DNA from: Vandiemenella viatica
Lineage: Eukaryota > Arthropoda > Insecta > Orthoptera > Morabidae
Length of the DNA stretch: 64,000 nucleotides
Assembly: GCA_031002005.1 (NCBI GenBank)
Contig: JARYHS010008074.1
Location: forward strand, 279,683,930 to 279,747,929
Reading direction: 5' to 3'
The notes under the pieces were generated by a model. That model had not been told where the DNA came from. It made no database searches and saw nothing but the letters and a program-made list of their open reading frames with translations. Positions 1 through 12,862 of the stretch are shown here, piece by piece. Numbering within the stretch: the first letter of the stretch is position 1; every line of letters begins with the position of its first letter. The translations under genes were made by a program, and so were the position numbers.

Positions 1-816
1 GAACCGTTGGAAGCCTGTTTAGCAAAACAGGTAACCTATTTGACAGAAGAACTTGGAACTAACACCTGCAAAATATACACCTGTCTTGCACAAACTTAAA
101 AGCTGGAGTTAAATAAAGAAATCGTAACCGTAATTAATTAAACTGCTAAAATCATCCTAAATCAAAATTTTTCCTGTTTTATTTCTTTTCCAATTTGTTG
201 TTTAAACTATAGTAAAGTTAAACGCTGATGGTGATTCAAAATGACAATGACAATAAAATGTACCAAACTTTTACAGGGCTTACTAACATGAGATATACAT
301 TTTACAAAAGGTGATGTACATGGGTTAATTTTAAACTGTAATAATAAGCAACGGGTGTGAATGAAAAGATTTTACAAAAATGACCATGGAAGAGGCAATA
401 TGAAAACGTAATGATTTTTTGATCCTTCAGAATTGTGCCAACAATTAATCACTGTTGAATCTCAATAACTGGTCAAGAAAAGCATTGTTGAAACTGCAAA
501 CTTGAACAGTGGATTGAAACTTTACAATGCACTCAGTGATTAGAGTTTCTCTCAAATGTTGACAGAAAAACTGATTTGCTGATATATTGCTTTGAAAGTT
601 TGTATTTCTTCCACTTGCGGGAATGATAGTTAATAATATTATTTTATAATCTTTTGAGAAGCAAACTACGTATCGATTTAGTACAAAAGTAGTGATACAT
701 TTTAAAATTGCTGTGGTAGAGTTATTATATTTTTTCCTAATAGAATCAAACAAATATAGCAAAAAATTATAAAGATTTTATCATTTTTAGATGCGTAGAG
801 TCTGGATGTGAGTTTA
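1..816. other. AT-rich unassigned sequence
   Basis: I see no gene, repeat boundary or RNA feature here. Short open frames on both strands have no recognisable motif and match what AT-rich intergenic DNA produces by chance. Confidence 0.6.
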
Positions 817-1110
817 ATTATAAAAGCAGCAACAACCGTGAAAAATGGCGGCAGTGCAAAGTATTTCCGCTGACGCCTCGCATTGTGGAAGGCACACGGA
901 ATACTGGACGAGAATGGAGATATTGATTCTATTCCGGTGGCTGGCATGTATTCAGGGCGGACGGTGGCTCTATTGAATGCCGAAGGCGGAGCGGGGGATG
1001 ACTTGCACAACAGCTGCTCCCGGATCCAATCCCAGGCGACCCAAGCCGCCTCGCGCAGGAAACTACCCTCCAGCCAACAGGTACTTCACCCGTGATATCG
1101 GCGCCCTCTA
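817..1110 (+). other. GC-rich island with TATA-like motif and open frames
   Basis: A GC- and CpG-rich block of about 250 bp follows a TATAAAAG motif at 819-826. Two plus-strand frames stay open: one from an ATG at 845 (40 codons) and one spanning 883-1095 with no ATG at its start (first internal ATG at 946). A donor-like CAG|GTACTT lies near 1080. I do not recognise either peptide. It could be a first exon, a regulatory island, or chance openness caused by GC content. The TATA-to-ATG distance for the 845 start is too short for a normal leader. Confidence 0.2.
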
Positions 1111-2937
1111 AAATGCTAATAATACGGAATTGGGTGTACGGAAGGAAATCAACACTCTTATTGGAAAGATGTGGTGTCTTAGCCAGATCCATAATAAAAT
1201 CACCTTCAAAATATTAAAAAAATAATAATAAATTTCTTCTGTATTGTAGTAGGGGCCTACCCGGACGGTAAAAAGGGCGATTTTATAAAAGCGTAAGGCC
1301 CTTGTGTCACTTCTGTGTGTAAAAACTGACAGCGATGCTGTAAAACAATTTAGACCGAGTGCGAAGAGGTTTCAAGAGACACACTAAACAAAAAACCGGC
1401 GGTGGGAAGTTGCTGTTCGTTCTTGCTATTTGGTCAGGCAGGACAGGAGTAGAGGCGGGAAATGTCATCCAACCCGAGACAGTTTTGCTGCAAAATCTCT
1501 GCTGCTGTTATAAATGTTATTAGGAGCTGACCTATTGCGAACACGAAGAGCCCTCATGGCTTCGACAAGGCACATTACTCGACAAAGAACACGGCGGGAG
1601 ATGAGGATTCCGTTCTGTCCGGAACTGGAGGTCAGTCGTGGGTAGGGCTAGACTCGGGCGAGGTAGCGCCGGGGCTCAAGGAGGCTACGCTGGAATGTGC
1701 TGTACGTTTATCCAAAATCTTGATCATCGACCAGTGCTGAAGTCCATTCGTACGACGGGACAGTCTAATTGGTAAGTCGTCTGATCCTTTTTGAAAATCA
1801 GACCTTGCCCTGCCAGAAACAGAATACTGATTTTTATAGTGAAATTCAAAATTAAATTAATGACATGTAGTATTTACACCAGTGGAATCTGCGTTCCCAC
1901 TGCCGCGGGAGGGAAAAGTGAAAATTTGAATTCAACTAATTTAAATTTTAACCTGTGTTTTTCACTTCATTGAATCATTAATCTGGATGAAGTCCAGTGG
2001 TAGAGTGTTTTTCAATTCAAACTTTTTCCGCCTTCGAATAGTTTGGTAGTTTTGTACATCGTTATTTTTGATACTAATTGCTTCTAAGTTACTTTATTTA
2101 AGATGATTAAACAAAAATTTGGTATCTAAATTACTTCAGTGGAATGATGAATGGGTATTTTCACATTACTCATGACGTTTCGGAATCTTCAATACAAGAA
2201 ATATCATAGCGTATTCTATATTCGGCTTGACACATCACAAGCATGTAACATGTTAAATGCTGTCGGGAAGACTAAAAATAATAGTTTTGTGTCCTTTTTT
2301 TATTACTTTGTATTATATTACATTGTATTGATAAAAATCCTGCTGTGTTTAAAGTAACTGTCTTTAAATAAAACCGTGCTTACGCGGAGAAAAGAAGGTA
2401 TAATTTATATACTAAAATGGAACAGTATGACGAAGGCTGGTCGCATTCCTAGACCTCTCACACACATACACACACTAGTGCTAGAATGTGGTGTCCATTC
2501 ATAACGACACTGTTTTGTTTATAAAAATAACAGTGGACAGGCTTGCAGTTCCCATATTTAGGTACAGTCGTCACAGCTGGAGATTTTCCAAACATTGGGC
2601 ACTAGAAGGTATAATAGCGTTGTTACATGAGTGTTATGTAATTAAACTGGCTTCAAGAAATCTCGGCCACCGTGTTTGACAGGATTAAAGGGAAAAAATG
2701 CTTATGACCGGAGGTGACAAGAAGCGCTACTTGTTGTGGGGTCATTTCGTACAACTCTGTTCAGCCCGCAGCTGAGCTAACTGTTCGACAGCGAGACTAC
2801 ACAGTGTCTAGGCAGCTGCGAACCGAATCATTAGATGGAACAAGTTCGCCAGTCTCAGCTGGGACACAGTTCAGAGGCTTTAACCATCCCCGGTTTACAG
2901 ATTAATCGAATCAGTAAAACAACCTACAGTGTGATAC
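1111..2937. other. Unassigned sequence with a second GC-rich patch
   Basis: Mostly AT-rich. A GC-rich patch at about 1540-1720 has no credible coding frame. A short CA-rich stretch lies near 2460-2478. No mobile element or RNA gene is recognisable. Confidence 0.5.
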
Positions 2938-2944
2938 CATAACA

Positions 2945-3203
2945 ATTTTTTTTTTTTTTAATTGGCATTTGGCAACGGAGGCCATACAGTCAGCTTAATG
3001 TAATTATTAAATCTTTCAGCGTATAAGTCGTCATCCAGTATATATATTGTATTTTTCCAATGTATGGACGCCACAGGATGGACAGGACATTCACACAGAA
3101 ACACAACACTTAAACATCCATGCCCGCGGCCGGATTCGAACCGGCGGACTTCGGCACGTGGAGCTAGCACTCTAGCCCCTACGCTACCGAGACCGGCGCT
3201 CAT
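2945..3203 (-). mobile_element. tRNA-derived SINE, family 1
   Basis: Read on the minus strand, the element starts with a tRNA-like head. An exact internal B box (GGTTCGAATCC, plus coordinates 3132-3142) lies downstream of an A-box-like stretch near 3175-3190. An unrelated body of about 170 bp follows, and the element ends in A14 (the T run at 2946-2959). The 7-bp sequence CATAACA occurs on both sides, at 2938-2944 and 3204-3210, as expected for a target-site duplication. SINEs of this kind are transcribed by RNA polymerase III and mobilised by a partner LINE. The body differs from the SINEs at 6.4 and 20.6 kb, so this is a separate family. Confidence 0.8.
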
Positions 3204-3210
3204 CATAACA

Positions 3211-4241
3211 CTTCGTTCAGTAGTATAACTAATGGTAGTTGATATTTTTTGTCAGTAACTGGATGACAGGGTATAGTTCTTCTGCAACTCAGCTTTATCA
3301 GAGTCCGCTAGGGCACTGACCATTAATGGTATGATTGCGTAGGGAGTATTCACATCTATTTCTGTTATGTACCGTTTAGGATCTGTACTCGATGTGAAGC
3401 GGATTTCTATTGCCGTAACCTTGCAGGTTTCTAGCTCGTAAAGGGAATAAGTTGTAACATTCAAATTTCCGCATGCTATGTTCTCTCGTTGACCCAAAAC
3501 CGAATATCGTGTTTAAAATTTTGTAAACTTATATTCTACGCGCTTCCTCAGTGGTATGTTTTCACCAGCAAGTAATGGTATAGCTATTTTCAGTTCGTCA
3601 CATACAGGACTAAGAAGATTTTTAAATGTTTTCAGTAGGCAATAAATACTCAAACTACCGTCAGTGTTGTCACCAGTTCTAATTAATCAAACGCCATTCC
3701 TTAGGAATTTGAAATGTATCCCCATTTTTATGTTTGATCAGTAAATACCAAAATACTTACATTTATTAGAGTTTTAAGTTATGATCAAAATAAGAAAAAT
3801 TTATTAATATGCGTTTACTAAGGCGTATTGTTGATGAATGTGTTGGTCACTAATTTGATTTGAACTACCGTATGCACTTGTGACGGTGGCATGGCGTCGC
3901 AGTGGAAAGGTTTGGAGCGCAGTTTGGTATGTAAATTGGACAAGCATTGAGTTTTGCGCCAAGTGATTGCTGGCTGACCTGCTTCATCTATGACTATGAA
4001 ATTGGTCAGTGTGGAATCCTAACCACGCCATGATCGACTATTACTTGGCTTATTTTTAAATTTTATTTCACATAGTCTAACAATGCAGGATTGGCCGTTT
4101 ATGATATTTGTGATAAATTCTGTATTATTATACTATACCAACGGTCGATATATAGATGATGTAAACTGAATGTCTCACGATCCTGATACACTATATCATT
4201 AACTTTCGTTTTATGACATACAGCTTTAATACGATTCTGAG
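3211..4241. other. Unassigned AT-rich sequence
   Basis: No feature is recognised between the SINE and the LINE. The segment immediately upstream of the LINE frame has an in-frame stop and no RT fingers sequence, which places the LINE truncation close to 4242. Confidence 0.5.
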
Positions 4242-5333
4242 ATGCCGTGGACGTTGGCCCAATTTTCCCACGACATAATGAAAGTTATCGATGCAGGTTC
4301 GCAAGTTGATGCAGTTTTTTTGGATTTTCAGAAAGCTTTTGATTCTGTGCCACACAACCGACTTTTAGCGAAGATTCGAGCTTACGGTATTTCGGCTCAG
4401 ATTTGCGAGTGGATACGTGATTTTCTAGCTGGTCGATCGCAGTATGTCGTTGTTGACGGGGAAGCCTCTTCTAAGATAAATGTTACTTCGGGCGTTCCTC
4501 AAGGAAGTGTAATAGGTCCACTTCTTTTCTTAATATTTATAAATGATCTAGGTGACAACGTCAAATGCTGGTTGCGACTGTTTGCCGACGATGCGGTTAT
4601 CTATAGGGAAATAAGGTGCTCCGACGATTGCTTAGAAATTCAGCGTGATTTGGATGCTATTTTCGATTGGTGCCGTAAATGGCAGCTTACACTTAATTGC
4701 AAAAAGTGCAAGGCAATGCGGATAAGTAACAAGAAGAATCAGGTTGTTCATAAGTACAAAATAAACAATTCACCTGTTGACACGGTTGATTCGGTGAAGT
4801 ATCTGGGGGTGATAGTACAAAGCAACATGAAATGGGACATGCACATAACTTACGTCGTAGGCAAGGCTAATTCTAAATTACGATTCATGGGTCGTATTTT
4901 GAGGAATTGTAATGCTCAAACAAAGGAGATAGCGTATAAAACACTAGTGCGTCCGCATCTGGATTACTGTTGTGGGGTTTGGGATCCGTATCGCAAGGTT
5001 CTGATTGACTCAGTTGCGAGGGTGCAGAGGAGAGCCGCTAGATTCGTGACTTGTTGTTACAGCCCTTATGAAAGCGTCACAGAATTGATACATAGATTGG
5101 GCTGGGATAGTCTGGAAGAAAGACGACGTAGCTTGCGTTCGAATTTATTGGAGAATATGCGAAAAAATTTAAATTTCGAGTGCAATGAAATATTTCTTCC
5201 GCCAACCTATTTAGGTCGCAATGACCGGAGGGATAAGATTAGAGAAATAGATGCCGTACTGATACTTATATGTATTCCTTCTTTCCTCGCACTATTCGGG
5301 ATTGGAATGGGCGGGTTTAGGATTGGTGCTTAG
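4242..5333 (+). pseudogene. LINE reverse transcriptase, truncated and frameshifted
   Basis: This 363-codon frame is the longest real coding relic in the window. RT motifs run in order: FLDFQKAFD (catalytic Asp, about residues 27-35), SGVPQGSVIGPLLF (about 83-96) and LFADD (about 112-116, both Asps present). A thumb/C-terminal region with VRPHLDYCCGVWDP and LGWDSLEERRR follows. The frame starts inside the RT domain, directly after a stop, so the ATG at 4242 is not a native start. Near 5270 the expected C-terminal motif SFFPRTIRDWN appears in another frame (5276 onward) that stops at 5320, showing a one-base frameshift. The RT catalytic residues look intact, but the copy cannot be autonomous. 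Confidence 0.85.
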
Positions 5334-5410
5334 CACCCTCTGCCACCCACAATGTTTGTGATTTGCAGAGTATGGATGTAGATGTAGATTTAGATGTAGA
5401 TGTAGAAGAA
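4242..5410 (+). mobile_element. 5'-truncated CR1/L2-type LINE
   Basis: The element holds the RT palm and thumb and the C-terminal region of a non-LTR retrotransposon. It ends in a short tandem tail of GTAGAT-type hexamers at about 5375-5410. Ending in short tandem repeats rather than poly-A is characteristic of the CR1/L2 group. The endonuclease and the N-terminal half of the RT are missing, as in 5' truncation during target-primed reverse transcription. No target-site duplication was identified. Confidence 0.85.
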
Positions 5411-6327
5411 GAAAGGCAGAAGTGTTGGAAGAAGTGATCCCTGAGTATCAATCCAGCACAGTTATTTGAGACATTGTGTGCTAATGGCGGACTTCGAGAC
5501 TATAGAACGCGACCACGCGAAGGCACATTTCGTTTCTAACTGCAATTTGGAGGAGTTTTTCTTGCAGTTCAGTAATGGCTTTGGATATGTTCAAAACACG
5601 TTTGCTTTTATTATAAATGGCACAAACTAGTAGTGACAGGACATTTCCCTTCGCAAGCTGAATACTTTGTCAAAACAATTATAAACAGCCCTGCTAGCAC
5701 TGACTCGCGGTCAGGGTTTATCCATTTTGCGTATTTGAATTTAATATAATTTAATGTTGGAAGTATTTTCGTGAAAATATCAGAAGATTTTTAACGAGAT
5801 ACGCTATAAATTCTGGAATTTGTCACATATGTTTAGAATAAACGCCGTGAAAACTTAAAAACTATAAAGATGATACAGTTTCTGTATCAATTCTTCTCGT
5901 CGATGTGGCAGTAAATTGTCTGTATTATTTAAAGTAGTTAGGAAGAAGAACATTGTAGAATAATGAACTCAGCAACGAAATGTTCTAAAATCAACAGCAT
6001 GTTCTATAAAACGTTAATATTAGGAGTTTTAGTTCACTCACGAAAAAATTTATCAGTTAGGGAAGATTATGTAATATTAGCTATTCTTGTTTATTTTTTT
6101 TTAATTGTTATAATATTAGGATTATTCAGTGAAATGTAGTGAAACAAAACATAAAATTCATTTTAACAGTGTGAAAAATGTGAAAACGTTCCCAAAGATT
6201 GAGATTCATGTAACATTGAAACTAGCAATGATGTATGACTTTTGGTAAACAGAGGATGATTAATAACGACTATGCTCAATTGATTGTGATTATGTAAGAC
6301 TACGGAGGGAACTAATATCTCTCCTTT
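5411..6327. other. Unassigned AT-rich sequence
   Basis: No credible coding frame, RNA gene or element boundary is visible between the LINE tail and the next SINE. Confidence 0.5.
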
Positions 6328-6334
6328 TGTTATT

Positions 6335-6567
6335 CGGGCTTTACGCCTCGTCGTCGTCGAGGCCGTTAGAAGCGGAACAGGAGTGGGGGCTAGGGCATGG
6401 AACGGGAAGGAATTTGTCCATGGTCTTTTAAAGGAACCATCGCAGCTTTGTGTGGGGTGATTTGGACAAAACATTGAAAACCCGAATCTGGTTGTCCGGA
6501 CAGGGATTCGAACCCGCGCCCTCTCGAATGCGAGGCTAGAGTGGTACCGCTCGCTCACCACTCTCGG
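6335..6567 (-). mobile_element. tRNA-derived SINE, family 2
   Basis: On the minus strand the head carries an exact B box (GGTTCGAATCC; plus coordinates 6504-6514) and an A-box-like segment near 6545-6557. The body and 3' end closely resemble the copy at 20515-20798 in the segments around 'aatcTGGNTGNCCGGAC' and the 'CCATGG' region. The tail resembles 21047-21093. The 7-mer TGTTATT flanks both ends (6328-6334 and 6568-6574), a good target-site duplication. A 132-codon minus-strand frame across this copy is spurious. Confidence 0.85.
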
Positions 6568-6574
6568 TGTTATT

Positions 6575-9180
6575 TCTTCATCAGAGAGCTGATCTGTAAA
6601 CTGGTACTAGTGTTTATTCATTTACAAAGTTTCTTACAACCTACTTTCGGTACAGGTGTATGATCATTCGGACATTCAAGTATATTGTAACAGCCCTCAG
6701 ACCCAGCCCTTTATGTATTTTAATATTAGGAATTGTAGAGATTATCAGTGAAATGCACACAGGTTTAAATTATTCTTTGTATTGCTTGTAATCTCTCTCG
6801 TCTATGTTGTTGATGTACCGGTACGTAGTACTGCGCATTGCGTGTGAACGTGTAATATATAATTGCTGTTCGCAATAACGCGTTCTTTACAGTTTATTTT
6901 AGTGCACTACTGCTCTACGCGATTAACTGCTAATATTTAAGTAATTATAACAGGAATTAAGAACAGACCGATGAAAGTTGAATATGTATTTATTTGTATA
7001 TTTTTTCATATGAATGAATATTTCTTTTATGAAAGGATACTCTGTGAATTATGTGTAGTAAGATCAGAAACAGTATAATTTTTGGAATATCAGTTGCACG
7101 CTTGTAACTATCAATGTTGTATAAGCTACGGTGTTTTGAAGACGATTTTCAGCGATTTGGAGTGTTTTTTTTTTTTTCTTCCCTATGTTTAAATGTCTTT
7201 AAATAGCTTTAACTTCCACTTTAAATTGTTTCATACTGATTGTGAGTGATTATGTACTAGTTCTAGCTGTTTTCGTATAATTTGGATTGTCAGTGGGATT
7301 GTTAGCGCTCTAGAAACGTCTGTCAGCAGTTTTTGTTGTTTTCTGTATGTTTCTATGGCGCTTATTTAAGCTCACGGCAAGAGCGAGCAAAAAGAGTCGT
7401 CGTCAGTATTTCTTAAGAGTTTTACAGTCGTTGTTTGTGACTTTACTCTCTGGAATTGTTTTGTAATGTACTTTAGTATTTGAGGACGAAGTTCGATGCT
7501 TATCCACGTCTTTTGTTTTGTTAAGATTTCGACAGAATAAAAAATGAAAGGTGTAGCAGCGGCCTTGTTATTTAATTGAAGTCCTTAGACAATTAAAAAG
7601 CTGTGTTAATTATTATCCTATGGTGTAAAATTAAATCACCTGTAAACAGTGTGTTAAAAACCTGTTAATTAAAGAACTAGTGAACCTTGACAATAGGGAA
7701 ACAGAAAATCATTTTTCCACCTTTCTTAAAGTCGTCCCTTTCTCCAAATACATTTCACTTAATCTAGTATTAATTTAGTATTAAAAGACTGTTTCGAGTT
7801 GCTTGCTTCCTGAAATTCTCGTCGGAAAGAAGTATGAGAAAGTGGGCAAAGGTGGCCGGATTGCACCCGGTATTTTTTTTTGTTGTAATCGGTCATCTAG
7901 AATTCCGTTTTCCACGGTTTTCTGATTCGCTCCCTGAAGATTATACTATGGTTACTTATCAACAAACGTATCCCGAATTCAATGACCCAGCTCTCGGAAA
8001 GACGTAAATCGTTAATAAAACAGAAAAAAAAACCGTATGATATTAAAATATTGCAGATGATGGAAATAACAACACTTATTTCGCAACAGTATTAGTGTTC
8101 CTCCAGCGAACGTCATTATGTATGGAAACAGGCATAGCGAAAATATAATTCTTTTTGCTTGTGAAGGCACAGCTCGCTACAGTAGTCAGTATAAATTGAT
8201 GCGCCGATCTTCCCTGTGAAGCACCAGTGCTCCCACCAGAACGCAGCGCAGCTATAATTATTTTCGCTCATAAACGTAAAACGACTGCGCTGGGAATACT
8301 GTTTGCGCAGGATTTCCAAGTATCTGAAACGCAGAAGACGAGATTCCTTGCCCGCTTCCAAGTTCGTTAATTAACAGCTGCAGCTCGGAGAACTTATCCG
8401 ATAATTGAAGTCGACGCGCTCGGGGCAAAGACTGACTTCTTCGGCGTTCCGCCCGCGCGTAAACGAGGAGCGGAGAGATGGGCTGCCACTAGCACCCTCA
8501 CAGCCAAAGGGGAAAATTGGAGCGCCCCGAAAACTGAATAATGCTTTGTACGGGGAGCGGTGAAATAACTGGCGTTCCCCTAGAACTCTCATTTTGTTGA
8601 ATTTTAAGAGTGGCGGCATGACCAGCAGTCCGTAGCATAATTCTTCCGCTCTGAACTTGCAAGTAACGTCAGGGCTGCTCTGAGCTAATGGGGAATGCGT
8701 CGCAATCTACATTCGAATTCTTGAAGTGAAGCTTCTTTGGGCACGGTAAGTAAAAATTTGCTAGCGTTACGAGCTACGCACTACATGATGAGTGCGCATG
8801 TCCACTTAACGTTCTGCGCATACGTAATTAACGACACTTTGATGGAAGCGGCTACGAAATTCAATTAAATTCACTTCAAACAGTTAGTATTCACTACAAT
8901 GTTAAGAGTTATTAAGCGGTAGGTTTTCTATGCATGTGACTATATGTTTTGCATAAGTATATCTGAAGTGTATCAAAAATGTTAAAGCTTAAAATACTTT
9001 AATGTTCAATGAAAATTACTTAACCGTGTGAAACAGTATATTTAGATTCGGAAGAGTCGTCATTACTAGACACTGATACAAGTACGATATTTTTAGTTGA
9101 TTTCTTGATTATTCTTTGCGTTTTGTTTATTTATATTCCTTTGATGTAGATGGTTTCCTTATATTTTTTGATCCCTGTTA
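6575..9180. other. Unassigned, with GC-rich island at 8200-8640
   Basis: Mostly AT-rich with no recognised element. Around 7340-7560 a TATA-like TTATTTAAG and a later AATAAAA recall a solo LTR, but I found no matching ends or target-site duplication. The block at about 8200-8640 is clearly more GC- and CpG-rich than its surroundings and resembles no repeat here. It is a candidate conserved non-coding element. Confidence 0.4.
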
Positions 9181-10508
9181 TGCACTGGCGGAAATTAAAA
9201 GTGCGACACCCAGACGGAGTTGTGATGAATGAGTAAATATTGAAAATTTAACATGTAATAGTATGAGAATTATCGGGCTATTTAGTATGAAAAATTGCTA
9301 TAAATGGTGAACAGTGTGGTGCAACATGACACTTTTTTGTCCACAAGTTCTTATTGACCAAGTATGCCAAGGTGAAGAGTGATGACCCTCTACAAGCAAA
9401 TGTCTAACTGTGATAGAGGTCGGAGAATTGGCGTGTTTGAAATGGGTGTACCATATCGTGAAATCTCCCGAAACATTGGCCGTACCGCAATACCAGTATA
9501 CACGCTTGTTAAACAGTAAATGAAAGAAGGCTCTAATACTCCTAGAGCAGGCACATGTTAATACAGCAAGACAACAGCACCTGAAGACCGCCAAATTGTG
9601 TGGGTGGCTGTTGCTGGCAGACGGTGGCTAGGCCTGATCCAAGCACTGGTTACAGAGAGAGTCACCCCCCCCCCCCCCCACCCGACGGTTGTAAACAATC
9701 GCTTGAAGCTGGACTACACTTTCCGACCCCAATGCAATGTGTCCCATTAATCTGATTTCATTGCTAGCATCGTCTAACCTGTTGTAATGCAAAACACAAA
9801 TTGACACGTGACATCGGTGCTTAAACACGAGTCTCGAATCTGTCTGTGGGAAAATGATAATCAGAAACATGTTTATCATGTGTAATGGAGAAACGGTTTA
9901 CCCTGCTGTGATTTCAGAACGTCACACAAGATCAGCCACTGGTTTTGGGGGCAATCAGTTTCGACAGCAGGACTGAGTTGGTTGTTGTTGAAGACACAAT
10001 GACAGTTCACCACTATGTGGACGGGATGTTCCACCCTATTGTGATACCCTTCATTTCCTAAATCCAAATCGCATCTTCAAACAGAATAATGCCCATCTTC
10101 ATACTGTGGCAATCACAACACAAACGTTACAAGGGTTACGATCACAATATGGACTGCACGGTCCCCAGATTTATTTCAAATGCAAGGAGCAGACACATTA
10201 GATAACATTGTCACACAGAACAAACTGAGCAACAGTTTATTGCAAAAGATATGCAGGCGTAGAGAGACATGCCCCAAGAATACATCCAAACATTTATTCA
10301 TTCAATGCCGACAAGGATCCACGAATGTGTAGGTGGTCTAGTTGGGCGCACTTCTACTGACAAGTGTAATTAAAAGCACTAAACTCACTGTGATCCATTT
10401 CAATTTGTTATCATTTTGTCTGGGTATGATCCTGGCTATACTTACAAAGTTTCCTAAAATTCTACCACTCCTGTCTGGGTTTTGCGCTATTATTTTCCGC
10501 CAGTATAG
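9181..10508 (+). mobile_element. Tc1-like DNA transposon, complete ends, inactive
   Basis: The ends form terminal inverted repeats. The left end (9184-9217) begins ACTGGCGGAAATTAAAAG, and the reverse complement of 10471-10505 begins ACTGGCGGAAAATAATAG; about 85-90% match over 34 bp, continuing through ACCCAGAC. TA dinucleotides flank both ends. The length of about 1.33 kb is right for the family. Tc1/mariner elements move by cut-and-paste at TA sites. The internal transposase frame is broken, so this copy could move only if a related enzyme acted on its ends. Confidence 0.85.
9400..10367 (+). pseudogene. Tc1-family transposase pseudogene
   Basis: An ATG at 9400 opens a helix-turn-helix segment (DRGRRIGVFEMGVPYREIS, then RNIGRT) that stops after about 45 codons. 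Later pieces in several frames keep family landmarks: the segment around ESRICLW (about 9828-9848), a VVVEDTMTVHHYVDGM-like stretch (about 9975-10030), WTARSPDL (about 10152-10175) and a C-terminal PQEYIQTFIHSMPTRI (about 10270-10320). The second catalytic Asp is replaced by His (HES), and the position expected for the third catalytic acid is not acidic. A run of 15 Cs at 9665-9679 and several stops and frameshifts break the gene. Confidence 0.8.
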
Positions 10509-12784
10509 TATGAAAAGAAATTTGGAATACCGTTTGTATGGTGTAACGTGTGTTAACGCACGTGCGATAAAAGCTTTCATTTCTCGTGCAGCATGATTAG
10601 CATTAATCCGTGCAGCACATGGAATGTTATTTTTAGATGTGAGACAGAGTTGCGTCCAACATTTCGTTTTTAACTGGCTCAGAAACTAGTTATTAATGAA
10701 AATTGATTGCAAGAATAATTGTCAGATAATTGAGTAAGTTATTCTCCGATGAAAAATACATCGAAAATACAGACCAAGGCTCGATGAAATAATATGTAAT
10801 TTAGCGAAGTGTTTTTTAACTTTATATTTATTTTTTCGTTTGTTCACGAGAATAAATTAGAAAATATTCCTATGTACTGCACAAACGCCATGAATATGGT
10901 GTCGTTCGTCCACTCGAGTAAGATAGTAATATCAAAAGCATAAAAAAATACACAGAAAAAACTACACAGGAAAATTGCAATTCTTGCTGGTGTACACATT
11001 TATACACGACTCGTTTCGTCCCCCTCCTCCCCTTCCTGGAACAAGCGCCCCAAAGAATTTTCAATATGTATACATTTAAATGCAGGGTGTTACGGTACCA
11101 TGACTGTTTCCAGTAACTGTCCAGAGGTTAGCTGGTCGAAGACATCGGGACATGCCCGGCTGGTCCTGAGTGGTGGTGATGTATGATTCATCGACACCAG
11201 TTTGTGCACAAACGTCCTGGGCTAAATTACGAACCTCTTACCAATGCCAAAGTGGGAGCACACGGTGCAGTTGTCTATGATTCCTTCGTTACTTTAGAAC
11301 ATTGAATCTGGGGATAAATTTTTTGTTTTTTCGTAAGAGTAGGTGCGGAACTCGATTTCTTCCTCTTCAGCCGTTTTATCTACTTCATGTATCGGTATGC
11401 TCGAAAGTAAATCATACTGACAATCAATAATGGATAGCAGTTGTAGAATCTTGTTGCGAAACTTTACAGTTTTCGTTCCGTCTCTACATCCTTTCCATAA
11501 TGATTTTTTTATAATTTTAATTTAATAGATTCTGTAATGGCCCGTGGTTAAAACTCGTCTGGTTGATTCACTTCGCATGAATTTTAATGGATGAAATAGC
11601 GGGTTGCTGTTTGCTTTAATTAACCTTACCGCAGCTGTGACCGCACAACGAAAAATGTCGAAGGCTTGTGGTATAAAAATTAGTTTTAAAGTACAGGCGT
11701 GATCAACTCCACCTAACTCAAATATATTCACAGATCTGACTTCTATAAATGTTTATTAGTGACTGCCTTCATCAGAGATTTAAGGAATTGGTATAAAATA
11801 TATCTGGTATCTATTGGTGAAAGAAAAATATGAAAGAACAAGATAGTATCTCTCTGAAAGAACTTTAATGATCCAGTTAGTGTTGTTGCCGGGCAGAACA
11901 GCTCCGACACCCCTGGCGGAATGCATACAGGCGCTGACGGCGGGGATTCACAGGCAACTCGGTGCGGAGAAGAGAGCTGGGGACGCCGCGCCGGGGAGTG
12001 AGAATGAAACAGTTTTAAAGTAAGAGGCGGGTCGTGACTAAAAATTTAGTCATTGACAGACAAACGTTGAATATTACTGTGCAATCGACAAAAGGTTCCA
12101 CCGTGGTTTTAAACATGAAAATCAACAAGTCCTTCTTCAGTTCCGCAAAGGTCAGATTTAAACGGCACAAGTGATGACCACTGAATAAATTGCCGTATGA
12201 ACTGTTGCACGTAACAGAACTCGTAAACACCCTGAGATTAAGAACAGTTTCATGTCTTCTGCAAAATTACATAATGTTTAGTTAGTGATAGGTTTAGTTT
12301 TGCTATCCTGGCACCAGATACTAATAAATTCATGTTCCAGTCAATCTTGATTATGTGTAGCAAATCTTTTAAATTAAGTGCACGATTCCTTTTCATACTA
12401 TTGATATAAAATAAAATTAAATGATATGTGAAAAATCTTTTATTTCAGGGAGTACCTCGAAACAAAACATTTGATTTAATTAAAGCTTTACAGCCATGAG
12501 CGGTATTACAATACATTCCACCCAGAAAATATTCCGAACATGACGGTAATACAAACTTTATTAACAGTGTCAATCTGGTATGTAAGGACGATCAAATCAG
12601 TGTGATCATCAACGGAAAACCCGCACTTTCATTTTAGGGAATAACTTTCACATCTATTTGACGCTTCGATAATACAGCTTGGATCTCGAAAAATCATTTT
12701 CTTGCATTATTATTTATGGAGTTGTACTGAACATTCACCTGTATACCCTCTGATAAACTTGAGCAATTTTCCATATTCTCGCAC
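10509..12784. other. Unassigned, with small GC-rich patch
   Basis: No element is recognised. A compact GC-rich patch at about 11885-12000 contains no credible exon frame. The segment 11080-11300 is moderately GC-rich and resembles no family I know. Confidence 0.45.
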
Positions 12785-12862
12785 CGATGGCGGAACGTTT
12801 AGGCACTGCGACTGTCCCCGGCTCCAGACTTGAGTTTTCTGGTTTGAGTTCCGGTGGTGGAA
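12785..12862 (+). mobile_element. tRNA-like SINE head
   Basis: The segment has an A-box-like start (GATGGCGGAACG) and, about 45 bp later, a B-box-like GGTTTGAGTTCC at 12841-12852. This matches the promoter layout of a tRNA-derived SINE. I cannot define a body or 3' end, so it may be a truncated head. Confidence 0.4.

Noticed and set aside
883..1095. 70-codon plus-strand frame as a gene
   Set aside because: It has no ATG at its start and no recognised domain; kept only as part of a GC-rich island.
6163..6561. 132-codon minus-strand frame
   Set aside because: Most of it is SINE sequence, including the B box.
7318..7560. Possible solo LTR (TATTTAAG and AATAAA)
   Set aside because: No matching TG...CA ends, target duplication or second copy found.
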